Source of the DNA: Echinometra lucunter | Lineage: Eukaryota; Echinodermata; Echinoidea; Camarodonta; Echinometridae | Reading direction: 5' to 3' | Length of the DNA: 64,000 bases | NCBI GenBank assembly: GCA_029962745.1 | Contig: CM057153.1 | Span: 39,784,779 to 39,848,778 of the forward strand | Shown here: positions 1-11,020 of the stretch, in pieces | How the letters are laid out: the number at the start of each line of letters is the position of its first letter | How positions within the stretch are numbered: position 1 is the first letter of the stretch | Position numbers and translations under genes: made by a program | Notes under the pieces: model-generated | What the model was told of the DNA's origin: nothing | The model's input: only the letters and a program-made list of their open reading frames with translations | Databases searched by the model: none

Positions 1-284
1 GTAGTAGTAGTAGTAGTAGCAGTAGTAGTAGCAGTAGTAGTAGCAGTAGTAGCAGTAGCAGTAGTAGCAGTAGTAGTAGCAGAAGTAGTAGCAGTAGTAG
101 TAGCAGTAGTAGCAGTAGTAGTAGCAGTAGTAGCAGTAGCAGTAGTAGTAGCAGTAGTAGCAGTAGTAGCAGTAGCAGTAGCAGTAGTAGTAGTAGTAGT
201 AGTAGTAGCAGTAGTAGTAGTAGTAGTAGTAGTAGTAGCAGTAGTAGTAGTAGTAGCAGTAGTAGTAGCAGTAGTAGTAGTAGC

Positions 285-319
<35 letters not shown>

Positions 320-348
320 CAGTAGTAGTTGTAGCAGTAGTAGTATCG
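1..348. repeat. (AGT)n/(AGC)n trinucleotide microsatellite
   Basis: About 345 bp of AGT units interrupted by AGC, with single variants such as AGA and TGT. It runs off the left edge of the window, so its full length is unknown. No coding context is visible. Confidence 0.97.
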
Positions 349-957
349 TTATTATTATATAGGTCTATCATTCTTTTGTTCATTTATTAGATTTTCATTC
401 CAAGATGTTTCAGGTTTCAGTTCAGGTGTTTGTAATTGAGTCTTAGTATGAGTCAAGCAACATGATACTAACAAGCTAGCCTTCTGTTAACAATAATATC
501 ACACGACGCGTCCTTAATAAATTATGAGCGAGTAGACATGGTAGAGATGTAGAGACTGCCTGCTTGGTTATGAATGTGTATTAGCATTTTTTATCTTGTA
601 TCTGGATCCATTTCAGTAAGAAATTAGAATTGATAAATGTGGGATGGCTGATGAACAGCATCAGAGCAGAATGAACTATTTAAGAATTAAGGATTTATCT
701 GCTTTATTTGCCCCCAATTCACCTTTTCTTCACATATCAATGTTGATTGGATAGCCACGATAAGATCCAGTGCGCAGGACTCAACAATTTTGTGAGCGCT
801 TCCGAGCTATCTGTTGATGGCGCTATAACACATACTGATACAGCTCCTTTTTCTTGTTCTTTTTTTTTTCTTTAAATTTTATTTTCAAACAAATCCTTAA
901 AGAAAAAAAAAATCCCCCCAAAATGTTGTTTTTATCTAATTCATCTGAAGTTTAATG
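349..957. other. Intergenic, nothing recognised
   Basis: AT-rich unique-looking DNA with T and A runs around 860-915. No exon, RNA gene or clear repeat seen. Confidence 0.5.
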
Positions 958-965
958 CATTAATG

Positions 966-1406
966 CAGCGCTTCTGAACCGGTGTCCCACTGGTGGGCCG
1001 TGAAGCTTTCTCAGGTGGGCCGCGAGGTCAGCCAAAAATATTATGAAAATTAGGATTAAAAACGAATTGTGTCTGGTTTTACGTGACACAGCTTGAATCC
1101 AGCATTACTGTTAAAACAAATTTAATTGAAATGAATTATTCAAAATAAAATCCACAATTCTGGATTATCATCAAAGCAATGTGATGCTTTGAAATTCTTC
1201 AGAGATTTCTGTAAAAAAAAAATTGGGGAGGGGTGGAGGTAGGTAATGTAGTGGTCCAGATAATCAAGGTTTATTATCTGTTGCCATGTTCTATCGTTGT
1301 TGGTTTTTTTTTTCTCTCTCTCATTTAGATTCTATGAGGTGGGCCTCAAAAAAATTCTTAGAATGAAGGTGGGCCTCGAGGTAAAAAAAAAGTTTGAGAA
1401 GCACTG
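966..1406. mobile_element. Non-autonomous hAT-type DNA transposon
   Basis: The left end reads CAGCGCTTCT and the right end, read inverted, CAGTGCTTCT, matching the CAGNG terminal style of hAT elements. It is flanked by an imperfect 8-bp duplication, CATTAATG at 958-965 and CATTAATA at 1407-1414. GGTGGGCC motifs sit just inside both ends. No transposase ORF remains in 441 bp. Confidence 0.82.
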
Positions 1407-1414
1407 CATTAATA

Positions 1415-2395
1415 TAATGTTTCGCGGATAGTGTATTAGTACTACTACTCTATGAATTACATCCTGCCTGGACAACAGCAATATAAGACACCATTTATTG
1501 ACTCTTATTATCCAGTTTCTAGTTTATTGCGATCCATGTTGGCCACTCATATTAAGTCTATAAGGGAATACGATACAGCAGTAAAGAGTTGAAGTAGCAA
1601 AAAAGTAGTAAAAGGCAGAGAAACACGAGTGTGACTTTTTTGAAAGGAAAATTTGGTGTAAAAATACATTCTGTGTATCTGTGTGTATATAAACCCAAAA
1701 TAAAGCTCAAGTGGAATAACCGTTTCAATGGTCGAGACATTGAGATAGACTGTTGACTTAGCTTCTTCCATCTATCATTTACTAAATTAAGCAAGTGTAT
1801 CTACTGTAATTAAGATCCAAACAAATATTTGATGAGGCACTACTGTTTATTCGGAATATTGACTTCAAACGTAAATATTCTGACTTTTTAGAGTAACCAT
1901 TTAAAAAAATCATTTCATTGTGTGCCGAAGTCAAGTTCACAATAAATCAAACATTAACCTTAACCGTAATTCTCACAAAAAGGATTATTCCTCTTCAGGA
2001 ATTTTTCTGAAAGATAAAGCAGAAAAGGTATGGATTATTGATCTTGAATGCAATGGTTACACAATGGCCTCATGCAATATATTCCCCTTTGAATGCGCTT
2101 TCGAGCTCCTATAAGACAAACATACTTATCCACAATATTTTTCACCCTATCATTCTAATGGTGTCTTGATGTTTTTTGTTTGTGGGCATCATCTGGCATG
2201 CATGATAAATACTTTGCTACGCCTAATAACCCATCTGAAAGGTTAAATTAGTCAATGAAGCGTTGAACGTTTAAGAACATTGTGATCGTAGAATGAGTCT
2301 GCTACCATCTTGTTCGAAAATTAAGAACAAATCATTCAAAAATGCATAGGCTACATCAGAGAAGGATGACCAGTCATGTGTGAATAAGGGTTACA
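1415..2395. other. Intergenic, nothing recognised
   Basis: AT-rich DNA with short random ORFs only (longest about 78 codons, no family resemblance). No splice-bounded coding segment seen. Confidence 0.5.
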
Positions 2396-2818
2396 CTTCG
2401 TTATTCCAAAGGTTCGTTTGTCCGAAAATGAAATAAGGTTCGTTATTTCGAAGGTTCGTCAGTCCGATAATGAAAAAAGGTTCGTTATTCAATGTTATTC
2501 CGAAGGTTCGGTCATCCGAAAACGAAATAAGGTTCATTATTCCGAAGGTTCGTTAGTCCGAAAATGAAATAAGGTCCGTTAGTTCGTTAGTTATTTTCGG
2601 ACTTACGAACCTTATTTCATTTTCGGACTATCGAACCTTCGGAATGACGAACCTTATTTCATTTTCGGATTAACGAACCTTCGGAATTAAGAACCTTCAT
2701 TTTCGGACTAACGAACCTTCGGAATAACGCCACAAATGTTCGGATTAACGAACCCTTTTTCATTTTCGGACGAACGAACACCATACGCAATTTGCGTGTT
2801 TCGGAATAACGAACGAAT
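2396..2818. repeat. Large inverted array of TTCGTTATTCCGAA-type units
   Basis: The left half repeats GGTTCGTTATTCCGAAGG and TAGTCCGAAAATGAAATAAG units of about 40 bp. From about 2590 the same units run in reverse complement. The two halves could fold into a long imperfect hairpin. No ORF. The central turn lies near 2585-2600. Confidence 0.9.
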
Positions 2819-3129
2819 AATGAACATCACCCGTAAGGGTGTACCTTCTAATCTGGAAAAAAAAACCTCAGCTCCAATGATCTTTGATAATGTATTAATT
2901 AGAATTAAGGTATAACGAAATCTCATAATAATGATTTTGCAAGCTGGTGTTTGCACCCCTTTGTAAGGATCCTTAAAATTATGTCCTAATTGTTTGTGCC
3001 CCCACCCACTGAACACCTTCGCAGGCAGCGCCAGCGCTTGGCATCAATTATTTATCGCTTCGTCTCATTTTTAGCTGCCATACCCTCGCCTAACTATACA
3101 CTCCATGAATGGTATCAACATGTATAAAG
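2819..3129. other. Intergenic, nothing recognised
   Basis: Short stretch between two inverted-repeat elements. No coding signal seen. Confidence 0.45.
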
Positions 3130-3130
3130 G

Positions 3131-3315
3131 AGACCGGGTCACCGTTTCATGAAAGTTGTCAGCACTGACAAGTTGTCATTCTCTGACAATTTCAGTAAAA
3201 TCCTTGGTTTTGATTGGCTGAGAAGCACTGGTCACTGACTATTACTATGGTAATTGTCAGAGAATGACAACTTGTCAGTGCTGACAACTTTCATGAAACG
3301 GTGCCCTGGTCGAGA
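3131..3315. mobile_element. MITE with near-perfect ~50-bp terminal inverted repeats
   Basis: The arm from 3141 (ACCGTTTCATGAAAGTTGTC and onward to about 3192) returns in reverse complement at about 3251-3302. The arms are essentially identical, and a further 10-12 bp matches with mismatches outside. The loop is only about 60 bp. A GAGAC pair at 3130 and 3313 may be the target duplication. The superfamily is not determined. Confidence 0.85.
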
Positions 3316-5928
3316 CTGTTGTGCCCACCGTATCACCATAAATATTATGTATTAATATGAAAGTTATACTCTTTTATATAGGATTTTAGTCAATTTGATT
3401 GTGAACACGGATCAGACGAAAGTACCTTATATCTGTATATAGGCCTATCACTGAGCTTGAAAATACATGGTTTTGACCCAAGCCTCTCCTGTCATTGGAG
3501 TTAATATTAGTAAGCTGGCATTTTTTCTGCCAAGTTTGATGATACATTCACGGTTTAAGTGGTTTAAGCATATAGGCTCATAGGCGTTCACGGTTTAAGC
3601 ATAGACTCATAGGCGTACAAGCCCCCCCCCCCCCCTCCCCCCCCCCCCCCCCCCCCCCACCAAAAAAATATACTTTTGGAAACCCTACTAACCATATGTA
3701 ATCCAATTTGACATATTCACATAAATTATTAAGCCTTACAGAATATATAGACTGGAGATTTTATATTAAGGCAAGGGCGTTACTCAACCCAACCCCCCCC
3801 CCTCCCAATTGCACCCTTGCCAAAGTGTTCCCGTATGGCAACCTACCATACATTTTATGGTATCTATTGGCTCTATATTATAATATGAACACTATGTACA
3901 TGACTAATTTGTTTCATTACAGACTAGTAAGGTCCATGTGTATGATCAATCATGATGTCTATATGGCATGCGATGTCATACCAGCCGGTCATTGCAAAAT
4001 CATTTTACCTCTCGCTGTTAAAACGATGTCCGCATGCAATGGGCAGAAGGTGTGACCCACATAGAAATGAACTTGTCTAGTCTGCGTGCACAGACATTTT
4101 TTTAGCATTTCAACCAATTGACATTAAGGCCTTTATTAGAGCCTATGTTATTAATCTCTGGCAATGGTTTCTATTTAGAATGCAGTCTGAAATTAAGAGT
4201 CTTACAATGTCTGTTACGTTTTATCACATGTAGGAAAGGCAAACTAGATCAGTGGATCCAGGGTACGTCTTTTGTAATCATGAATGTACTCACTGAAGTA
4301 TCCTATCCGGGAGAAGTCAACCGTGTATTGTAATTAGGGCGCCACGCTTTACTAGCATTACAAGCGTCCTAGCTGTTACCAAAGCACTTTATTTTCAGTG
4401 TGCTCTGTACTGTGCTCAATTTTTAGTTATATAAAGTTTCATTCGTTCATTCATTCTTATACAGACCCAATAGTACAGTCGTACAGTGACGAGTGTGTTA
4501 TATCGGCTGTGCACTAGCCCATAGAGTTCGGATTTAATTCTATGGCCTCGCCTTTGATCGATATTTCTCCTCTCTTCTTGCAGTCCAGCTTTTTAAAATG
4601 ATCTACATTATGCTATAATCCTCAAAGAAGGGCAGTTTATTGGAACTAAGCATGCTAAACAAAGGCGTAGTAAAAGACGAGACAGGGAGAGAGAGAACTT
4701 AAGCAGGGAATGGTTTGAGCTTACGGTCCTTTATTATCAAAAGGCACTTCCACTGGCAACTCCAGCATAAATACGAAAATGATAAACAACATTCTATTCT
4801 GCGATCAAGGACCCCCCCCCCCCCCTCCCCCACCTCTCTCTCCGAAGTTCTACGCAAAAACTCATTATCACTCCCCTCTCTCCCAGGCACTTAGCCACGG
4901 GGGGGGGGGGGCGTCCCCCCAAAAAACCCCATAGTTTGCGTTGAAGTTTTGTTACGAAAAAATAAAACACACAAGAGGAATTATTTTCAGAAAGTCCACC
5001 ATTTTGCATCTTACTCTTAGCCCTCTTTGATAAGCAAATTTTTTCCAAAGGGAAGGAAGACAACCCCTTCCCTTAGACCCCTCCCCCAGGACGGCGATTA
5101 ATATTCAGTCATGTGCCCCCCCCCCAAAAAAAAAAAATCAAACTCTGAATACGGCCCTACTCCCTCCATCCCCCCCCCCCCCCCGTCTGTCTGTCTGTCT
5201 CTGTCTCTGTCTCTCTCTCTGTCTCTCTCTCTCTCTCTCCTTCAGTGAAGAGGGTCATTTCATTATGAATGTTTCTTCAACTAAATTAAAGTCTGACAGG
5301 TGTCTATAAAATTCCATATTCTCGATATTTAAATTTTAAGGCCATGGTTCTCTGCTGTACATAACACCCATGGTTCCGATACCATGCGTACAGGATTTCA
5401 GACAAGGAAGAACCATGTGTGAAATTGCTGCACCATGCGTGGCGACAAGGGTAAAAAAAATATTGAAGTATATATTCCTAACATTAATGATAAATGCCAC
5501 AGACTGTTTTGTTTTTGGCAATGTATTTGCGCTATCATGCCATTAATTATTAGACAACTCCTGCTCACCAAGAATTATTTTTCATCCTTTTGCTCTGGCA
5601 TATACTGCCGCCACACCTAACTTTAGGTGTTATTTTGTAACCTTTCCGAAACTTCTGCGCTTTGCGCGGAAGGGGGGGGGGGAAACCGTGTGTGGATTTT
5701 TTCTAGTGACTCCAAGGCCAAGGGCAAGGTCAGTTGGGCTTTCCACTGCAAATCATATGAGGAAAGATGGCTTACTTTTGTGAAGATAGGCGTCTATGTA
5801 TGGTAGTACAATCATAATTATGTTGTGCTGCAGAGCCCAGAAATTCACAACTTCTCCATGTAGTAATACATGCCATAGCCCGGGGGTGCCAAGGGGAACA
5901 ACAAAGAACGTGCCACTAGCTCCCCCTT
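3316..5928. other. Intergenic with homopolymer and transposon debris
   Basis: Non-coding. Long C or G runs occur at about 3621-3658, 3792-3803, 4811-4826, 4899-4912, 5116-5124 and 5170-5184. Several are followed by short A runs, like the poly-C/poly-G segments inside the hAT element at 5937-6951, so old fragments of such elements are likely. ORFs of 60-115 codons here show no family resemblance. Confidence 0.5.
5171..5240. repeat. poly-C / (GTCT)n / (CT)n microsatellite
   Basis: A C run passes into GTCT units and then CT units. Confidence 0.95.
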
Positions 5929-6314
5929 TTCATACCCAGTGGCGGAACCAAGGGGGGCATGGGGGGCATTTGCCCCCACTCAGAAGCTTTGCCCCCCCCC
6001 CAGTTGCCCCCTCAGAAATTTTGAGGACTGAAAAGAAAAATTATACAGTAATTTGTAAATAAGTAGATGTTGTCATAAACATCATATTCAAGCTGTGAAA
6101 TGCTCTAAAATACCATTTTCCGCTCTTCAAAACTTGAAAATTTTCTCACTCAGTCGCTGTTGGCTTCCTCGCGCACTATTAGTTTGTAATGTAAATGTTC
6201 ACTTCATGATCTAGTTTTGATTAAAATCTTTGCTCCATTAAGCATTACCTGATTTTACAAAGATTTCTCTCTATATCAAGTGTAACAGAAAAATGTTTAT
6301 TGGGGCCACTAAAA

Positions 6315-6824
6315 GCATTGGCGTAAATCGGGGGGGGGGGGATGGGGGATATATTCCCCCCCCCCCCGCACACACTTTTTGGAGAGGGGGGATATATGGC
6401 ATGTACAAATATCCCCCTCACTTTTTAAGGAGGAAAATATAATTGATTTATCAGTAAGTAAAAATTTTGAATGTCTATCATAAACGACCATCATATTTTA
6501 GAATTTCTATTTGAAAATGCGATTGAAAACCAGAAAAAAGTGGTTATTTTTGGCTCGCTCGCTTCGCTCGCTTGTCATATTTTATAATTTCTTTTCTAAA
6601 ATACCACTAAAAACAAGAAAAGTGGCCATTTTTGGCTCGCTCGCTTTGCTCGCTTGTCATATTTCAGAATATTTATTCAAAATGCAATTAAAAACCAAAT
6701 AAGCGGTTATTTTTGTTCGCTCGCAAAATTGATATTAAAATGTGTGTAAGAGGAAAAAAAATCGTCCAAAAATTCAAGTATCCCCCCACCCCACTCCTCA
6801 AACTCAAAGTGGATTTACGCCGGC
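6315..6824. mobile_element. Second hAT-like element nested in the first
   Basis: The left side reads GCATTGGCGTAAATCGG. The right side carries GGATTTACGCCGG, giving inverted ends built on GGCGTAAATC. Flanks CACTAAAA (6307-6314) and GACTAAAA (6825-6832) match 7 of 8 bases, as expected for an aged 8-bp duplication. It holds the tandem array at 6494-6724. Confidence 0.65.
6494..6724. repeat. Tandem repeat, ~84-bp unit, ~3 copies
   Basis: Each unit carries TTTTGGCTCGCTCGCTTCGC followed by TTGTCATATTT and an A-rich spacer with AAAACCA or AAAACAAG. Copies diverge by several bases and the third is partial. The array lies inside the nested element. Confidence 0.8.
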
Positions 6825-6959
6825 GACTAAAAACTCGCGCTTTTTTGCTCGATTTTTCCATACACGAAATGACTGCCCCTGCCCCCAACATTTTCTTTTG
6901 CCCTCCATTTGCCCCCCCCCCCCCACTTTAACAATCCTGGTGCCGCCACTCTTCATACC

Positions 6960-7673
6960 AGACTGGCAAACCTCATGTGTACAAAAAATGATTTATTTTG
7001 CAATCTAACAAGGTTATATAGGCCAAATACGAATATCCCATTCTGTCTCATTTCCTCTCATTTCTCAAGGCTTCAGAGTTCAATAATGGCGAAACCCAAT
7101 ATTATAAAAGCCTATCAACATGCTTACCCCATTACCCGACGGAAGAGAACAAAATAAAATATTGCGTTTGCCTTTTGATTGCAAACTTGCATATTTTAAG
7201 AAGACTTTGCAGATACCCAATTTGATGCACCCCCCCCCCCCCGCCCCCGCCCTCCAGCACATAATTTGCGGGCATTGTTCCTCTCCTCTCCCCATTAGAA
7301 TTTCTGATCTGTACCTGGTTTGAAAAATAAATAGCATGCAATTTTTACTTGTAAAATTTTTATTTTTTCTGTTTTGCAAGATATATACTGTATGATTCGC
7401 CTGTCTTGCTTGGTGTGCTTTATGGATTTCATTTTTATGTTACGGTCTGTGCGTAAGTAAGCTGTCTCTCATATGCAACCTTCTATTTACGAAGAACCCT
7501 CAGAACTGAAATAAAGCTCGCGTATCGATAACAACAAAAGGTTTCACGTGTAGTATTACAAACATTACAAAAATGCATATTCCCAGGGATCTATGGGGGT
7601 CTACTGGACTCATCGAGGTTCAATTATATATTTACAGAGTTTGAAATTTCATGTTAATCACCTTTTCCTTATA
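6960..7673. other. Intergenic, nothing recognised
   Basis: AT-rich DNA with a C-rich run at about 7229-7252. No coding or RNA feature seen. Confidence 0.5.
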
Positions 7674-7677
7674 TTTA

Positions 7678-8279
7678 TGTAGGGTGCCTATTTTGTCATT
7701 TTGGTTTCTCCTTGTTTACATTCCTTTTCTGTTCTTCAGTTGGAATTAGTTCATTTAAGTTCAAGTTTCAATAGATGTTATGTTGCCATTCTCTTCATCA
7801 GCCTCTGCCCTACTTCTCTCGTCACCTTCATTCCTTTCCTATTCAGATGTGTTCATTCATTACATCCACACATCTGGTTCTTTTGTTGAACATTCTTCAT
7901 TACATAATCACCCAGTCATTGACTCATCTTCATCCTAGTTATTTTCTGATTGGTTCTCTTATTGAATTAGGTTGTTACATTTTAGTTGGATCCTTCCATT
8001 TTCTATATGTTCATTGGTTTAGCATGTTTGAATATTTATAATGTTATGTTTCCTTAGTTACTGATTTGATGTGGGCCAAGGAGCCATGTTATAAAAGAGC
8101 ATTTTATGTGTAAGACAGAGATTAAACACACAGACAGATAGAGACTACAACTACCAGACTCCTTCATCTTTATTTTCATCTTCTGTGTTCCTGTAACGTT
8201 TGTGTTTGCTGAATGCTGAATGTTTGCTGTTTGAACTTTATTTTCACTTCACATTAACTGTGTATTTTACAACCCTACA
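7678..8279 (+). mobile_element. Solo LTR of an LTR retrotransposon
   Basis: It starts TGTAGGGT and ends ACCCTACA, a perfect 8-bp terminal inversion with TG...CA limits. A 4-bp duplication TTTA flanks it (7674-7677 and 8280-8283). A TATA box, TATAAAAG, lies at 8090-8097 and an ATTAAA shortly after, as expected for U3/R. No second copy or internal region is nearby, so it is a solo LTR. The + orientation follows the TATA box. Confidence 0.82.
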
Positions 8280-8283
8280 TTTA

Positions 8284-9640
8284 GATAAATCCTAGGGGAA
8301 TGAACTTAATTTCAAATTCCTTGTTTTTGTGTATTAACCTAAGCTAGAGGGTCAAAAGCATGCATAGTACCCGAAATTTATGGGGAGTCTTTGAATTTTT
8401 TTGAGCCTTTAATAATCTTTTCCAAAGTCTCAAATTACATATAAATCACATTTGAAATAAATTCAAACCAGTAATAGGGGAACTATAATCCATCTTAAAA
8501 TCCCTGTTTTCAGGTGTCATCCCTATGGCAGGTGACTCTGTCAAAAACAGGCATGATCCTGAAGATTTATAGTGCCATTTATTGAAAACAAAGTTTTATG
8601 AAATGTTCTTTTAACTATCCATTCTTCTGTTCGTTCAAAAATCAGACTTTAACATCAAAGTTTTAGATATGGAATATCAAGAATAGATTACACATCATTT
8701 CACACGTTATATGGCGGACGCAATTTTCCGAGTCCATATTTAACACAGCATTTACCCTTGCCAAAACGTACGGAAGTAGGCGAGAGTAATTTGTCTTGTA
8801 ATCCAATGTCTTTGGCTATACCGTGCATGTATACAGTGCATGCAGTTACGTCACTGGGGAGATTGAAACATTAACAGGAACAACCGGAAGTTATAAACTT
8901 ATACCCCTACTTATATTCTCTTATTGATTTCAGTATCGAGTAGTAGCATTGTTTCTGCTGTTTTAATAAAAGAGGTTATCCGTTGGAAGTATGATTTTTG
9001 CCAAATGTGAAGAACATCGTCATCGCTTGTCAACGACACTAGTCCCTGGATCTTGATGGAGCTGGCCTGATCTGATGTCTGAGGCTTTTAAATTGAAATT
9101 CCAATTCTGCTCAATCGGTGAGTGAAAATGCGACTGAAATTTTGGGAGACTCAGGAAATGCGAATTTCTAGCTCGTATTTCATGAGAACTGTTATGTTTT
9201 CATGATGTAAATATGTAGGCTACGGATATAAAAAATGCAAAATGCAACCTCAATTCGCCATTAAAAGAGAAGCTGACTAGGTTATATGGGTTAGTGACAG
9301 AGTTGTGATGTGGGACGGTGCGATAGGCCGTTGACACTATTTGTTCGCCGTATCTTGCCGGACTGTCACCAGCGGCGTGTTCGTTGGGTCCGACACAGCT
9401 CTTGGGCGGGGCGGGGCCCCGCATTGGCAGTGACGGTATGCTTTACCGGTTGTCACAATGTCAGTCTTGCCTTCTGACATTTACTGTGTAATCAGATGTT
9501 GTTAACCAGTAATAATACTATGGAGACAACAAATATCATATGGCACCATTTAGATCTAACAATTAACAGTTTGCAAATGTCTGAATTTATTCAGATTTTA
9601 TCAGGTTTTACATCAGAGCATGCGTATGCTGGGCCGAGTA
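8284..9640. other. Intergenic / upstream region of GPD2
   Basis: No coding sequence seen. CpG and GC content rise from about 8760 to 9430, with ETS-like and GC-box motifs, so the GPD2 promoter and a 5' untranslated exon may lie here. Confidence 0.4.
8770..9421 (+). promoter_or_regulatory. Candidate GPD2 promoter region
   Basis: ACGGAAGT at 8770-8777 and CCGGAAGT at 8884-8891 fit ETS-type sites, which are common at promoters of nuclear genes for mitochondrial proteins. A GC-box cluster GGGCGGGGCGGGG lies at about 9404-9416. The first GPD2 coding exon has a 3' splice site 18 bp before its ATG, so a 5' untranslated exon must lie upstream. No transcription start can be fixed from sequence alone. 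Confidence 0.25.
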
Positions 9641-9648
9641 AATTTTGG

Positions 9649-9776
9649 AGCGCTAATGCACTTGCGTATCCATATCCGATGACTGACGGAATAAAGTGCT
9701 GCTGGTGCATGCACATCGCGGTGGTGTGTGCAACTGTGTTCTTTATTCCGTCAGGCTTGGATATGAAAGTGCATTA
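9649..9776. repeat. Imperfect inverted repeat (MITE-like)
   Basis: GCTAATGCACTT followed by a TATCCATATCC block and GACGGAATAAAG on the left recurs inverted on the right, ending AAGTGCATTAGC. Arms are about 40 bp around a GC-rich loop. No target duplication recognised. Confidence 0.65.
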
Positions 9777-9885
9777 GCGTCTAACTTGGACTATAAGTGA
9801 AGATTGAAATCATTGCAATAATCATCAAAATTCTGGGAAATATTTGCATTTTGCCCAGTAGCATTACCATACCATTTCTTCAGTT

Positions 9886-9938
9886 GGATCTCGATCTGGA
9901 TCTGGATCTGGATCTGGATCTGGATCTGGATCTGGATA
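9886..9938. repeat. (GGATCT)n hexamer array
   Basis: Eight or nine hexamer units with one GATCTC variant at the left. Best read as the 3' tail of the adjacent - strand non-LTR element. Confidence 0.93.
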
Positions 9939-10510
9939 TGGTACTCTGAAAAGCTCCATTGGAGCATCACTCAGAACGAAACTGTGGAGTCAGGGTTGCT
10001 CATACCAACTGTAAATATTTCTGCAGAGCGCATGAGAATTTATTTACATCCTGAATTGAAGTGATCTGTTCTGGTAAAGAGTTCCATATCCTTGCCGTTT
10101 TAGGAAAGAAGGAATGGAGGTGTGGTTGTGAATTGGATTGAGGGATGGCAAACTGATTTAGCTTAGTGCTTCTTGTTGCCATACGTGTACGAGACGATGG
10201 AGCCTCCTGCATTTGTATGAATTCTTGAATGTTCAAGTCAACGTGATGAAATGTTATTTTCTGGAGCATGACAAGACTGTTGTATTGTCGTCTACTTTGG
10301 AGCAGGGGAAGCTTCAGACATTTCAACATCGATGTGACTGAGCTCGATCGACTGTAGTCATTTGTGATGACTCTGGCTGCTCGACGTTGGACAGCTTCAA
10401 CCTGGTCGATGTTTTTCTTGGTGTGTGGGTTCCATACAGAACTACAATATTCCAGATATGGCCTAACGAGGCTTTTGAAAGCCTCGTTTCGATCACCTTG
10501 ATTGACCAAA
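9886..10510 (-). mobile_element. 5'-truncated non-LTR retrotransposon (jockey/CR1/L2-like)
   Basis: On the - strand an open frame (stop near 10000, homologous part from about 10500) encodes the C-terminal tail typical of reverse transcriptases of this group. It shows FKSLVRPYLEYCSSVWNPH, then VEAVQRRAARVI and a late FFPKTARIWNSLP motif. Downstream of the stop comes a short 3' region, then a (CCAGAT)n tail at 9938-9886. Tandem short-repeat 3' tails are characteristic of CR1/L2-type elements. The catalytic RT and endonuclease parts are missing. Confidence 0.88.
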
Positions 10511-10814
10511 ATTTTAAGATTTTTATTGAACAGCAATCTTACTCATCTGAGACTGAAGCTCAAATGAGCTCGGGAACAATATTACCTACATGTACTGTAT
10601 TGTCAACAGTTACTCCCTATAATCTCACAAGAATCTCACTAGAAACGTAAAATCTAGAATCTCTTACACTCACTGTATGCATGGTGATGGTTTATTTTGT
10701 TCATTTAATGATGGAATGATTTGTGAATTGTGGCTTGTTTCAATCTCCTTAGTCATGTTCATGGTCATAATTCATAGGCCCGATGCCTACATGCATGATT
10801 TGGGGACTGTGTAG

Positions 10815-10890
10815 ATTTAATTTCAGTATAACACACATTTTCCATAGACCCCAGCCTGAGTTATCTCGGATGTAGTGTGCAACAGGTTAA
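10815..10890. repeat. Short dispersed repeat, copy 1
   Basis: Contains TTCCATAGACCCCAGCCTGA followed by GTTATCTCGG, and ends near AACAGGTTAAATT. Related copies lie at about 15255-15320 and 21584-21672, all in the same orientation. Confidence 0.6.
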
Positions 10891-11020
10891 ATTAAAACGG
10901 AATTCCCAAATCACAGCTGAATTCATATACCTAGAAGAAATATATATAAGAAATACTTTTGAAATATTGTGATCTGCTTACATTTTGTTTTGTCTCTACC
11001 AGTAATTTAGTCCAGAAAGG

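Larger units (their letters stand above)
5937..6951. mobile_element. hAT-type DNA transposon remnant (outer element)
   Basis: The left end reads CAGTGGCGGAACCA and the right end, inverted, reads AGTGGCGGCACCA after one base. A perfect 8-bp duplication TTCATACC flanks it (5929-5936 and 6952-6959). Poly-G and poly-C tracts lie inside both ends. A second element is nested within it. No transposase is readable in 1015 bp. Confidence 0.85.

Noticed and set aside
3708..4055. 115-codon ORF after a poly-C run
   Set aside because: Low-complexity proline stretch, no homologous motif, no splice logic.
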